The notes beneath the pieces were generated by a model. It had not been told where the DNA came from, did no database searches, and saw only the letters and a program-made list of their open reading frames with translations. Positions 1-8,766 of a stretch of 64,000 bases of DNA are shown here, in pieces. Each line of letters opens with the position of its first letter. Positions within the stretch are counted from its first letter, which is position 1. This stretch comes from Gemmatimonas sp. (lineage in GTDB: Bacteria; Gemmatimonadota; Gemmatimonadetes; Gemmatimonadales; Gemmatimonadaceae). A program made the translations under genes and the position numbers. The stretch is from the NCBI RefSeq assembly GCF_031426495.1, contig NZ_JANPLK010000014.1, positions 62,001 to 126,000 of the forward strand. Direction: 5' to 3'.

Positions 1-1
1 C

Positions 2-167
2 AACGGCAACAGCAACAGCGGGAACACGGATGGAAAAGGATATCACTGATCACACAGATAAGCGAAACGACGCGTCGCGCTGGCGTCGTTGATCAATCGA
101 TTTTGCTTATCTGTGGAATCGGTGGAATCGTTTTGAAATCCGTGTTCCCGCCGTTGCGGTTGCCGTT
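2..167. repeat. Long imperfect inverted repeat downstream of the first gene
   Basis: Bases 2-31 and 138-167 are inverted copies matching at 28 of 30 positions. Nested inside, CACAGATAAGC (53-63) pairs perfectly with GCTTATCTGTG (105-115). The element lies just past the stop codon of the minus-strand gene at 174-698, so a transcript leaving that gene would fold into a very long hairpin. It may act as a terminator or 3' end stabiliser, or be a dispersed intergenic repeat. It may extend left of the window. Confidence 0.75.
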
Positions 168-173
168 CGCGAG

Positions 174-698
174 TTACACGCGCGCCGATGTCGATTCGCG
201 ATCGCCGCTGGACGTCACAACCGTGCCCTGCACGTGCTGTACAAAGGAATCGGCACAGAACGCATTGAAGTCACGCTGCATGGCGTCATGCTCCCGCTCG
301 CCCCTGTTGCCAAGCTCGGCCAACCGGGCATCGCCGAGACGCTCGCCAGCCACGGCGAACGTGGCGAACGTGTCCTGGGCCTGGCGAATCATGACGATGT
401 CGCCGACGACGCGCAGGAAGTCGGTGCCGCGCATGGCATCGACGGCATCGCGGGCTTTGCCGAGCGCCGAGCCGAGCACGTTCTTGAGGCCGCTTCCGCC
501 GTCCGATCCGATCGATGTGCCGTACGCCTCGAGCATTCCCTGGTGCTGCTCGAGAATCGGGATGTACTTGTCACACAGCTGACGATAGGTCGGATCGTCG
601 GCCTGCCCCGCGTGATCGCGAAGACTACCGATCAGTGCGTTGTGCTGCGAGATCGCATTGTTGAGCTGCGCGCGAAGGAAGTCGCGTCCGGTATCCAT
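174..698 (-). CDS. Hypothetical helical protein, possibly ferritin-like
   Basis: The 174-residue product has no signal peptide and no membrane segment and looks almost entirely helical and charged. I do not recognise a named family. The spacing of acidic and His residues in long helices (for example EQHQGMLEAYG) recalls four-helix ferritin-like or DUF892-type proteins, but a full metal-binding set is not obvious. The ATG at 698 is chosen because GGAG lies 8 bases upstream; a longer reading to 752 would run through a strong hairpin (719-753). It follows the mutase gene on the same strand with about 70 bases between. Function unknown. Confidence 0.7.
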   Translation of the reverse strand: MDTGRDFLRAQLNNAISQHNALIGSLRDHAGQADDPTYRQLCDKYIPILEQHQGMLEAYGTSIGSDGGSGLKNVLGSALGKARDAVDAMRGTDFLRVVGDIVMIRQAQDTFATFAVAGERLGDARLAELGNRGEREHDAMQRDFNAFCADSFVQHVQGTVVTSSGDRESTSARV

Positions 699-718
699 GT
701 AAGTACTCCATCGTGAAA

Positions 719-753
719 GGTGCGGACACGGGTTGCACAGCCCGTGCCGCACC
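719..753 (-). terminator. Strong hairpin between mutase gene and hypothetical gene
   Basis: GGTGCGG at 719-725 pairs with CCGCACC at 747-753, and the inner ACGGG and CCCGT segments extend the stem around a TTGCACA loop. It sits 15 bases after the mutase stop and just ahead of the ribosome site of the gene at 698. No clear T-run follows on the minus strand, so termination is plausible but a role in mRNA processing is equally possible. Confidence 0.55.
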
Positions 754-767
754 GATCGCGATGCTGA

Positions 768-2363
768 TCACATCGTCGGCTGATATCGCCCCCACACTTT
801 CTCCAGCGTATCCGCAATTTCGCCGACCGATGCGCGCAAACGCACGGCGTCGATGATCCGCGGCATGAGTGGCGCGCGCGCACCGACATGGGCCGGCAGA
901 TACTCCGGCGCGATATCGGTGATCGCCTGCAACGCGGCTTGTACGGCCGGGTTGTCGCGCGAGGCCTTCACCTGCTTCAAGCCGGCCACCTGCCCCACTT
1001 CGAGCGCGCTGAAATCCGGCGCGGGAATGATCGGCGGATCCTGTCCGTCGCCGAAGCGATTCACGCCCACCACCACGGTTTCGCCCGCTTCGACCCGAAG
1101 CTGGTACTCGTACGCGCTGCGTCCGATCTCCTCCTGGAAGAAGCCGGCGCGAATGGCCGCGGCCGCGCCACCGAGCGCGTCGACCCGCTCCAGCAACTCG
1201 AGCGCGCGCGTTTCGACCGCATCGGTGAGCTGCTCCACATACCAGCTGCCGGCGAGCGGATCCGCCGTCTGCGCAACGCCGGACTCGTAGCCCACGATCT
1301 GCTGCGTGCGCAGCGCGAGCGTGGCGGCTTCGGCAGTCGGCAGCGCCAGCGCTTCGTCATAGCCATTCGTATGCAGCGACTGCGTGCCACCCAGCGCGGC
1401 CGCGAGGGCCTGCACGGTGACACGCACCACGTTATTGAGCGGCTGCTGCGCAGTGAGCGTGACACCGCCCGTCTGCGTGTGGAAGCGTAGCTTGCAGCTG
1501 GTGTCGTTGGCGCCGAAGCGCTCGCGCATCAGCCGCGCCCACAACCGACGCGCGGCGCGGAACTTCGCGACTTCTTCGAACAGGTCGCTGTGCGCGGCGA
1601 AGAAGAACGACAAGCGCGGCGCGAAGGCATCGACGGCGAGACCGGTGTCGACCGCCTGCTGTACGTAGGCGATGGCGTCGGCAAAGGTGAACGCCACTTC
1701 CTGCACCGCGGTGGCGCCGGCCTCGCGGATGTGGTAACCCGAGATCGAAATCGGATTCCACTGCGGCACTTCGGCCGCGCAGAAGCGGAACATCTCGGCC
1801 GTGAGTGCAAGCGAGGGATCGGGCGGATAGATGTACGTACCGCGCGCGATGTACTCCTTGAGAATGTCGTTCTGCACCGTGCCCGACAGCGCCGAGCGGG
1901 CAATGCCACGTTCCTCGGCCACCACGATGTACATCGCCAGCAGCGTCGACGCCGTGGAGTTGATCGTCATCGACGACGAGACCTTGTCGAGCGGAATGCC
2001 GTCGAGCAGCACGTGCATGTCGTCGACCGTATCGATGGCGACGCCAACGCGGCCGACTTCTCCACTCGCGCGCGGCGAGTCGGAGTCGATGCCCATCTGC
2101 GTGGGCAGGTCGAAAGCGACCGAGAGTCCGGTCTGCCCCGCTTCCAGCAACAAGCGGAATCGCTCGTTGGTGGAACGCGCCGTGCCGAAGCCCGCGTACT
2201 GGCGCATCGTCCAGAGACGACCGCGGTACATCGTGGGCTGCACGCCGCGCGTGAAGGGAAACTGACCGGGATCGGCCAGGTCACGCACGTAATCAACGTG
2301 GACGTCGTCCGGACGGACGACGCCGGGGATCGGAATGCCGGAGGGGGAGAGTCGCTCGCTCAT
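768..2363 (-). CDS. Methylmalonyl-CoA mutase, catalytic (large) subunit
   Basis: Catalytic TIM-barrel chain of the adenosylcobalamin-dependent methylmalonyl-CoA mutase family, interconverting methylmalonyl-CoA and succinyl-CoA in propionate metabolism. The 531 residues cover only the substrate domain; the C-terminal B12-binding domain found in single-chain mutases (about 700 residues) is absent, so a separate small subunit must exist elsewhere. Visible signatures are RQYAGFGTA (Y56), TVQNDILKEY, ARGTY (R174) and SGYH (H211). The Y/R pair at these positions is what separates methylmalonyl- from isobutyryl-CoA mutases, where F and Q are found. The start codon is preceded closely by a G-run. It lies 15 bases after fbp, probably co-transcribed. 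Confidence 0.93.
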   Translation of the reverse strand: MSERLSPSGIPIPGVVRPDDVHVDYVRDLADPGQFPFTRGVQPTMYRGRLWTMRQYAGFGTARSTNERFRLLLEAGQTGLSVAFDLPTQMGIDSDSPRASGEVGRVGVAIDTVDDMHVLLDGIPLDKVSSSMTINSTASTLLAMYIVVAEERGIARSALSGTVQNDILKEYIARGTYIYPPDPSLALTAEMFRFCAAEVPQWNPISISGYHIREAGATAVQEVAFTFADAIAYVQQAVDTGLAVDAFAPRLSFFFAAHSDLFEEVAKFRAARRLWARLMRERFGANDTSCKLRFHTQTGGVTLTAQQPLNNVVRVTVQALAAALGGTQSLHTNGYDEALALPTAEAATLALRTQQIVGYESGVAQTADPLAGSWYVEQLTDAVETRALELLERVDALGGAAAAIRAGFFQEEIGRSAYEYQLRVEAGETVVVGVNRFGDGQDPPIIPAPDFSALEVGQVAGLKQVKASRDNPAVQAALQAITDIAPEYLPAHVGARAPLMPRIIDAVRLRASVGEIADTLEKVWGRYQPTM

Positions 2364-2378
2364 CCCCCAATGTAGCGA

Positions 2379-3458
2379 TCAGGACGCGACTGTCGGAGTC
2401 GGTACCGCCGTTCGCGTTCCACGCCGCTCGGGAATGCCCGGGGCGACGTACTGCGGCAGCGGGAACTCCGCCACCGTTTCCACTTCGGCCTTGCTGCCGA
2501 GATAAAGTGGCGTCCGCTCGTGCAGTTCGGTGGGCTGCACATCGAGAATGCGACCAAAGCCATTCGTGGCCATACCACCGGCCTGTTCGGCGATGAACGC
2601 CAACGGGTTCGCCTCGTACAACAACCGCAGCTTGCCCTTGGGCGCCTTCTCGTTGGCGGGATAGCAGAAGACGCCGCCGCCGAGGAGGTTGCGATGGAAG
2701 TCGGCCACGAGTGATCCCACGTAGCGTACGTTCAGCGGCGCACGCTGACCGTCCAGCCCGCGATAGCGACGCATCAGCGCGCGCGTGGGTTCCGGCCAAT
2801 CCTGTTCGTACGCGTCGTTCACCGACAGATACCGTGCACGGGTCGGGATCTGGATATTCGGGTGCGACAACAGGAATTCGCCGATCGACGGATCGAGCGT
2901 GAAGCCGTGCGCGCCCTGCCCCGTGGTGTATACCAGCATCGTGCTCGATCCGTAAATCACGTAGCCGGCGGCGACCTGTCGGCGGCCCGGTTGCAGCATG
3001 TCTTCCATCTCGCCGCGTGCGCCGCGCGTGATCTTCTGATAGACGGAGAAAATTGTCCCCACGGGCACGTTGACGTCGATGTTGGACGAACCGTCGAGCG
3101 GATCGAACAGCAGCACATACTTGCCGGCGCGGAAGCCTTCGGGAATGTGGATGATGTCCGGCTCCTCTTCGGATGCCATCGCGCACAACCGGCCGCCATG
3201 ATCGAACGCCTTGACGATGATCTCGTTCGAAATCACATCGAGCTTCTGCTGGACCTCGCCCTGCACGTTCACGTCGCTCGTCGCGCCGAGAATGTCCGCG
3301 AGTCCGGCGCTTCGCACCTTGTTCGCGATCATCTTGCCGGCGAGCGCCATGTCGTAGAGGATGCCGGAGAGTTCGCCGGTGGCCTCGGGGAACATGCGCT
3401 CCTGCTCGATGATGAAGCGTTCGATCGTGACGACGGAAGTCGCAGTATGCCTGACCAC
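2379..3458 (-). CDS. fbp: Fructose-1,6-bisphosphatase class I
   Basis: Hydrolyses fructose 1,6-bisphosphate to fructose 6-phosphate in gluconeogenesis. The family signature FDPLDGSSN is at residues 118-126, preceded by the metal-binding acidic stretch EEEP (97-100). At 359 residues it is of normal class I length. The open frame continues far upstream, but the GTG at 3458 is preferred: AGGAG lies 7 bases ahead, and the protein then begins at the usual N-terminus. The C-terminal 20 residues are Arg/Thr/Pro-rich and variable. The mutase gene follows directly. Confidence 0.95.
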   Translation of the reverse strand: MVRHTATSVVTIERFIIEQERMFPEATGELSGILYDMALAGKMIANKVRSAGLADILGATSDVNVQGEVQQKLDVISNEIIVKAFDHGGRLCAMASEEEPDIIHIPEGFRAGKYVLLFDPLDGSSNIDVNVPVGTIFSVYQKITRGARGEMEDMLQPGRRQVAAGYVIYGSSTMLVYTTGQGAHGFTLDPSIGEFLLSHPNIQIPTRARYLSVNDAYEQDWPEPTRALMRRYRGLDGQRAPLNVRYVGSLVADFHRNLLGGGVFCYPANEKAPKGKLRLLYEANPLAFIAEQAGGMATNGFGRILDVQPTELHERTPLYLGSKAEVETVAEFPLPQYVAPGIPERRGTRTAVPTPTVAS

Positions 3459-3663
3459 GGTTCTACTCCTGGGGGGAGACGGGCGCGCAGGAGCGCAGCA
3501 ACAGAAGTTCGATCCGATCCGGGGAGGATCAGCGCGAGACCCACGTAAAGACAGTTGACGGAATCGCGGCGAACAGAGCGTGCGCGTCGCGGCCTGTGGA
3601 AACTGGCTTACGTGGGCAAGCTCAGGCAAGAGCCGCGCCGCGCTCTGGCGCCGGGAATGACGC
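3459..3663. other. Intergenic region upstream of fbp
   Basis: This 205-base gap separates the comEC stop from the fbp start. It should carry the fbp promoter, but I see no convincing -35/-10 pair and no strong hairpin. Only the AGGAG ribosome site at 3466-3470 is clear. Confidence 0.5.
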
Positions 3664-6123
3664 TCAAGGCGGCACGGCCCGGCGATCCGGGAGACGCCAG
3701 CGGTCGCCATGGGCGGAGACGTCGAGCCACTGCCCGTTGGTGGACACGACGACCGTCCCCTCAAGATCCGAGCGCAGCAGCGGCACCCGCCGGCCGGCAA
3801 AGCGCTCCAGCACCTCCGGCGACGGGTGCCGGTAACTGTTTCCTGCCCCGACGGAGACGAGGCCCACCAAGGGGTCGACCGCACGCACAAAGTCCGCCCC
3901 GGAGCTCGTGCGACTGCCATGATGCCCAAGTTTCAGCACGTCGGCGCGTAAGGCGCCTTCAGGCAGTCGGTCGAGCAGCCACGACTCTTCCTGCTGCTCG
4001 GCGTCACCCATAAACAGGAATCGCCGTCGCCCGTACGAGACCCGGAGCACCACAGAGGTTTCGTTCGCGTCGTGCTGCGCCGCTGTCCAGGCGGAGTCGG
4101 GTGCGAGCACGTCGATGGACACCCCGTCGAGCTGCCAGCGCTGGCCGGGATGCACGCGTCGCCACGGCTGGCCGCTGCCGCGAAGCGCCACGAGCGCCTT
4201 GCGATAGCCGTTGCTCGAGGTGACGAACGCGGGCTCCCACCACTGCTTCGGGGAGAGCGCCGCGATCACGCTGGCGGCACCGCCCACATGATCCTCGTGC
4301 GCATGCGAGAGCACCATGAGGGCAACCGCACCTCCGCGACGCTGTACGTACGGGATCACCGCGCGGCGACCAGCATCGCCGCCATTCCATGACGGCCCCG
4401 CGTCGATGAGCACCCACCGACCGCGCGGCGTCCGGATCGCGAATGCGTCACCCTGCCCCACATCGATCATGTGCACCTCCAGGACGCCAGAACCGACGGT
4501 GACCGTGGGCAGCCAGACGGAGAGCACCAGCGCCATCGCCGCGATCCGGAGCCACGGGCCGGCACGTCGAGCGGCCGTGGCCCGCACGACGGCCGCCGAC
4601 GCCACCCCCGCACCGATCGCGGCGGCGAGCGTAGGCGCGACATGCACGACGGCAAAGGGCATCGCGGCCGCCGCGGCGGCGATCTGGTCGAGCAGCGCAA
4701 TCGGTAAAGCGCTCGCATCGGCGATGACCTGCGCCATCGGATCCAGCGGGCTGGCGAGCAGTGCCAGAAAGAGTGCCGGCTGCAGAAACGCCACGATCGG
4801 ACCCGCCAGGATATTCGTCACCGGCGCCAGCACGCTCACGCGTCCGAACGTCCACGCAATCAGCGGTGCGGTGACGACGGTGGCGACCACACCGGTGATC
4901 GTTTCGCGTACGAGCCATCGTGAGATCCCCCGTCGCGTGACCAGCCAGCGCTGCGCGCTCCGCACCGCGCCGCGCCACGTCCCGGAGGTACCGCCGCGCG
5001 ATGAAGCCGGAAACGACAGGGCATAGGGTTGCCAGCGTCGCAGGATGGCTCTGGCGGCCACCAGCGCTGCCATGCCGCTCACGCTCAACTGCCAGCCCAA
5101 ATCGAGTACGACCAACGGCTCCACGGTCGGGATCACGGCCCCGAGCGCGAGTGCGGTCCATTCGTGCAGCGGACGTTGCCACGCCGTGGAGAGCATCACC
5201 GTGAGCAACATGACGGCGCTGCGCACGGCCGGGGCGGGCGCGCCGAGCATGGCGACGTAGGCAAGGATAAGCGCCAGCGACGCCACGGCACCGACCGTGG
5301 CCGGGAGACGCATGGCGGTGGTGATCGTGAGCAGCGCCGACGCGATGATGGCCACATGCATCCCCGACACCGACAGCATGTGCACGAGGCCCGCGTCGGC
5401 AAAGCGATCACGCACGGCCGTGGCAATGCCGTCCTGGTCGGCGATCACCAGCGCGCGTACCAGCGGCGCCCGTTCGCCGAACAACCGATCGATCGTGCCG
5501 CCGGCTCGTCCCCGCGCGGCGCGCAGCCAGTCGCGCCCGGTGATCGCCACGACCGTGTCGATGGTCATGCGAACACCGCGATCGGTGGCCAGCGCGCGCC
5601 CGGTCACGCGCGAGATCTCTCCAGCCGCCAGAGGACGTGGCAGGTCCGCGGGAAGCCGCACGGTGGACAGCACGAGACAGGCGCGGCGTGCGAACGTGAA
5701 GCGCACGGTGCCGCGCCCGCGCGCAGCAGGCGAGACCGCCGGGCGGCGCGGTGCGCGACGCGTCCCGAGGTGGCTTGGTACTTCTCGTTCGGACAGTGGA
5801 CCATCGAACACCAGCGTGAGGGCGTCACCGCGTGCCAGATGTGCGACGGCCGCCGATCGACACACGCGCGCGTCGCGCGCCGCCGCCGCGCTCGCCAGTA
5901 CGCCCGCCAGCGCGATGCTCCCGAGCGCCGCCCCCTGCAGCAGACGCGTCTCAGGCGCACGGCGCGCCGATCGCAGCGCGATCACCAGCACCGTGGCGAC
6001 GAACGTCCATACTGCTATGCCTGCGGCGGGCGCCAACCAGGCAGACCGCGCGGCGTCGCCCAGCCAGGCACCCGTGAACAGGCCGACCAGCCACCAGCCG
6101 GCGGCATGAATAAGAAGCGGCAT
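3664..6123 (-). CDS. comEC: ComEC/Rec2 DNA internalisation channel
   Basis: Inner-membrane channel for uptake of transforming single-stranded DNA. The 819-residue protein has the full three-part layout: an N-terminal membrane region with a soluble OB-like DUF4131 part, a central competence domain of many hydrophobic helices (about 220-520), and a C-terminal metallo-beta-lactamase-like domain starting near MIDVGQGDAF with the metal motif SHAHEDHVGG. ATG at 6123 is taken as start; an in-frame GTG lies one codon upstream and no strong ribosome site is seen. It follows miaB by about 90 bases. No other competence genes are in the window. Confidence 0.93.
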   Translation of the reverse strand: MPLLIHAAGWWLVGLFTGAWLGDAARSAWLAPAAGIAVWTFVATVLVIALRSARRAPETRLLQGAALGSIALAGVLASAAAARDARVCRSAAVAHLARGDALTLVFDGPLSEREVPSHLGTRRAPRRPAVSPAARGRGTVRFTFARRACLVLSTVRLPADLPRPLAAGEISRVTGRALATDRGVRMTIDTVVAITGRDWLRAARGRAGGTIDRLFGERAPLVRALVIADQDGIATAVRDRFADAGLVHMLSVSGMHVAIIASALLTITTAMRLPATVGAVASLALILAYVAMLGAPAPAVRSAVMLLTVMLSTAWQRPLHEWTALALGAVIPTVEPLVVLDLGWQLSVSGMAALVAARAILRRWQPYALSFPASSRGGTSGTWRGAVRSAQRWLVTRRGISRWLVRETITGVVATVVTAPLIAWTFGRVSVLAPVTNILAGPIVAFLQPALFLALLASPLDPMAQVIADASALPIALLDQIAAAAAAMPFAVVHVAPTLAAAIGAGVASAAVVRATAARRAGPWLRIAAMALVLSVWLPTVTVGSGVLEVHMIDVGQGDAFAIRTPRGRWVLIDAGPSWNGGDAGRRAVIPYVQRRGGAVALMVLSHAHEDHVGGAASVIAALSPKQWWEPAFVTSSNGYRKALVALRGSGQPWRRVHPGQRWQLDGVSIDVLAPDSAWTAAQHDANETSVVLRVSYGRRRFLFMGDAEQQEESWLLDRLPEGALRADVLKLGHHGSRTSSGADFVRAVDPLVGLVSVGAGNSYRHPSPEVLERFAGRRVPLLRSDLEGTVVVSTNGQWLDVSAHGDRWRLPDRRAVPP

Positions 6124-6216
6124 CACGCACGGTGTCGAACTCTCGTGGGTGATGCCGCATCAAAATCTCGCACGCGTACCCGAAGGAACGCCCTGTACGC
6201 GCACCGGAGTCGGGCG

Positions 6217-7596
6217 CTACCCGGCCATCATCGGCAGTGGCTTGCGTTCGGTCGACTCGACGACCGGCGTGCCCATGAACGTCGCGCCAGTCGTGCCGCT
6301 CAGCGTCACCGTGAGATAGTCGCCGATCGCGCCGGCGTCGGCCGGTACGATGATGGTCTTGAAATCACGGGAGCGCGCCTGCAGCAGTTCGCCGTCGCGG
6401 GCCACTTTCTCGATGAGCACTTCGACGGTGTCGCCGAGGCGGCGCATGTTGTTCTCGCGCGAGATCTCACGCACCGTCTTCAGCAGCAGCTCGAAGCGCG
6501 TCGCCACGAGATGGTCGGGGATGGTCCACTCGGCGGGCATGCGTGTGGCCGGCGTCCCTTCGCGTGGAGAGAACTTGAACATGAATGCATCATCGAAGCG
6601 CACGTCCTGACAGAGCGAGAGCGTGTCGGCAAACTCCTCGTCGGTCTCACTCGGAAAGCCGACGATGATGTCGGTGGTCAGGGCCAAGCCGGGAATCGCC
6701 GCCCGCATGCGCTCCACGCACGCGAGATAGTCCTCGCGCGAGTAGCGACGCAGCATCTTCTTGAGCATCGACGTCGAGCCACTCTGCATCGGCAGATGGA
6801 TGTGCTCGCACACCGTGGGCACTTCGGCCATCGCCGCAATCACGCGATCGGAGAAGTCGTTCGGATGCGGGCTGGTGTAGCGCACACGACGGATGCCATC
6901 GACCGCGCCGACGGCACGCAGCAGATCGGCGAAATCGTGGGTGCCGTCGTTGTACGAGTTCACGGTCTGACCGAGCAGCACCACTTCCGTGAGACCCTGG
7001 TTCACGACCTCGTGTACTTCGCGCACGACCTCGTGGAGCTTGCGACTCCGCTCAGGACCACGCGTGGTCGGGACAATGCAGTACGTACAGCGATAGTCGC
7101 AGCCGCGCTGCACCGGGATCCACGCCTTCACGCCTTCAAAGCGACGGGCGACCACATCCTCATAGTGCTCTTCGAGATCGAAATCCGTGGCGGTGAACTT
7201 CTCCCCGCGGCGCGCGCCATCGAGCAGCGCTGGCAATGCGCGATAGCCGTCGGGACCAACCACGATCGACACATGCCGAGCCTGTTCGAGCACGCGGGGA
7301 CCAAGCCGCTGCGCCATGCAGCCGGTGACGCCCATGATGCTGCCGGCGCGCATGAACTTCTTGAGCTCGCCGAGCCGGCCGATGACGCGCGTTTCCGCGT
7401 TCTCGCGGATGGCGCAGGTGTTCACGAGAATCACGTCGGCGCCATCGGGCACATCCACCGCGTCGTAGCCGCTGGCCACGAGCTTGCCGTACATGAGTTC
7501 CGAATCGGCCACGTTCATCTGGCAGCCGTACGTCTCGATGTAGACGGTGGGGCGTGGTGCCCCGTTGGGCGCCTCGGTCACGGGCAGGTCACTCAT
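6217..7596 (-). CDS. miaB: tRNA-2-methylthio-N6-dimethylallyladenosine synthase
   Basis: Radical-SAM methylthiotransferase that modifies A37 of tRNAs reading UNN codons. Domains in order: N-terminal UPF0004 domain with a [4Fe-4S] site (ETYGCQMN, VNTCAIRE, GCMAQ), radical-SAM core with CDYRCTYCIVP, and a C-terminal TRAM domain. The 459 residues match the family. The start at 7596 lies 3 bases after the stop of the barrel protein gene, placing it in the same transcription unit as alr, deoB and cdd. Confidence 0.96.
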   Translation of the reverse strand: MSDLPVTEAPNGAPRPTVYIETYGCQMNVADSELMYGKLVASGYDAVDVPDGADVILVNTCAIRENAETRVIGRLGELKKFMRAGSIMGVTGCMAQRLGPRVLEQARHVSIVVGPDGYRALPALLDGARRGEKFTATDFDLEEHYEDVVARRFEGVKAWIPVQRGCDYRCTYCIVPTTRGPERSRKLHEVVREVHEVVNQGLTEVVLLGQTVNSYNDGTHDFADLLRAVGAVDGIRRVRYTSPHPNDFSDRVIAAMAEVPTVCEHIHLPMQSGSTSMLKKMLRRYSREDYLACVERMRAAIPGLALTTDIIVGFPSETDEEFADTLSLCQDVRFDDAFMFKFSPREGTPATRMPAEWTIPDHLVATRFELLLKTVREISRENNMRRLGDTVEVLIEKVARDGELLQARSRDFKTIIVPADAGAIGDYLTVTLSGTTGATFMGTPVVESTERKPLPMMAG

Positions 7597-7599
7597 CGA

Positions 7600-8766
7600 T
7601 CAGTTCCGCGGACGGATCTGAATGCCGATGCCGAGCAACCACGCTGATTCCTTGAAGCCGCTGCCGGACATCGTGCGGTTCGCGCGCTGTACCGAGAGAT
7701 CGAGCGACGCGTCTTCACCGGCAACCGGCACGCCCAGTCCCGCCGTGAGACGATTCTCCTTGGCGACCTGTCCGAGCGTTCCGAACGGCAGCTCATTTCG
7801 CGCGTAACCGGCGCGCACGAGCAGCGGCAAGCCGCGGAATTTCGGGCCCGCCACTTCGGCGCCGGCGTGCCAGTTCATGGCGTCCGTCGTTGTGGTGGTT
7901 GCCGATCCCAGCGAGGCCATGTCGGACCACGAGATCTGCTCCATGCCGAGGGCAAACACCGACCCGACGATGCCGTCGTAGCGCAGGGCCACGCCGGTGC
8001 GGGTCGGCGCGCTGGCTTTCGACACGATGGTGTCGCGGATCCGGGCGTTGATTTCGTTGCCCCGACGGTACGACGCCATCGCGGTGAATCCCTTACCGAG
8101 CGTGGCCTCACCGCCGACGGAGAGCGCCGTGCCGAAGTACGTCACGCGCGACGAATCGAGTACGCTGCCGAAGGCCAGGGTATCGGCGAACGTGCGCTCG
8201 CGTGTGGCGCGGTTCTCACCCGTGTAGAGATGACCCGCGATGCCAACGCGAAAGCGCGGCGACACCTGCCAGCCGGCACCGGCGCGGAGATCGTTGATGG
8301 CGCCGCGCACGTCCGTCTGATCGGTCGTGGGTACGGTGTTGCCGTCGATCAATGCGCTGCCGGTCGTCGTGGTCGAGAACGTCCGATCGAGGAAGCTCGT
8401 GGCGCTCAGACCGACCGCCACGCCACGACGCGCCGGGAAGATGAGCATGATGAGCGGCACGCGCTGCAGCGTGCTCTTCTCGCTCACGCCGTTCACCGTG
8501 AGCTTCCGCAACTCGGGTTCGGCCTGCGCCGTGATGACGGTGCGGGCGATACCACCGAGCGCCGCCGGGTTGGTCGGCGTGAGCGCATCGAATTCAGCAA
8601 ACGCGCCGCCCGTGCCGTTGGTGCGGACACTGCCACCGCCGACAGGATAGCCGAAACCCTGCGTGCCGATGGAGCCCTGCGCGCTGGCGGTCGAGGCCAT
8701 CGCCACGGCGGCAAACCACGCGAGCGAGGTGGGTGATGCGAGAGATCGGAGTCGAGAGCGGATCAC
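7600..8766 (-). CDS. Putative outer-membrane beta-barrel protein
   Basis: The 388-residue product starts with a signal peptide (positively charged residues, then SLAWFAAVAMASTASAQ) and continues as alternating polar/hydrophobic strands typical of FadL/OmpP1-like barrels, ending with an IQIRP strand. The GTG at 8766 overlaps the upstream lipoprotein gene by four bases (GTGA), which fixes the start better than the longer open frame. No specific substrate can be inferred. Its pairing with the lipoprotein gene suggests a joint envelope role. Confidence 0.8.
   Translation of the reverse strand: MIRSRLRSLASPTSLAWFAAVAMASTASAQGSIGTQGFGYPVGGGSVRTNGTGGAFAEFDALTPTNPAALGGIARTVITAQAEPELRKLTVNGVSEKSTLQRVPLIMLIFPARRGVAVGLSATSFLDRTFSTTTTGSALIDGNTVPTTDQTDVRGAINDLRAGAGWQVSPRFRVGIAGHLYTGENRATRERTFADTLAFGSVLDSSRVTYFGTALSVGGEATLGKGFTAMASYRRGNEINARIRDTIVSKASAPTRTGVALRYDGIVGSVFALGMEQISWSDMASLGSATTTTTDAMNWHAGAEVAGPKFRGLPLLVRAGYARNELPFGTLGQVAKENRLTAGLGVPVAGEDASLDLSVQRANRTMSGSGFKESAWLLGIGIQIRPRN

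Noticed and set aside
2..167. CRISPR array or insertion sequence end
   Set aside because: The repeats are inverted, not direct with spacers, and no transposase gene or target duplication is visible.
3459..3929. N-terminal extension of fructose bisphosphatase
   Set aside because: Low-complexity Arg/Ser sequence without homology, while a GTG with AGGAG sits at the normal N-terminus; part of it overlaps comEC.
5029..7647. 872-codon open frame on the plus strand
   Set aside because: It is antisense to comEC and miaB, Arg/His/Gly-rich with no domain, and arises from high GC at third positions.
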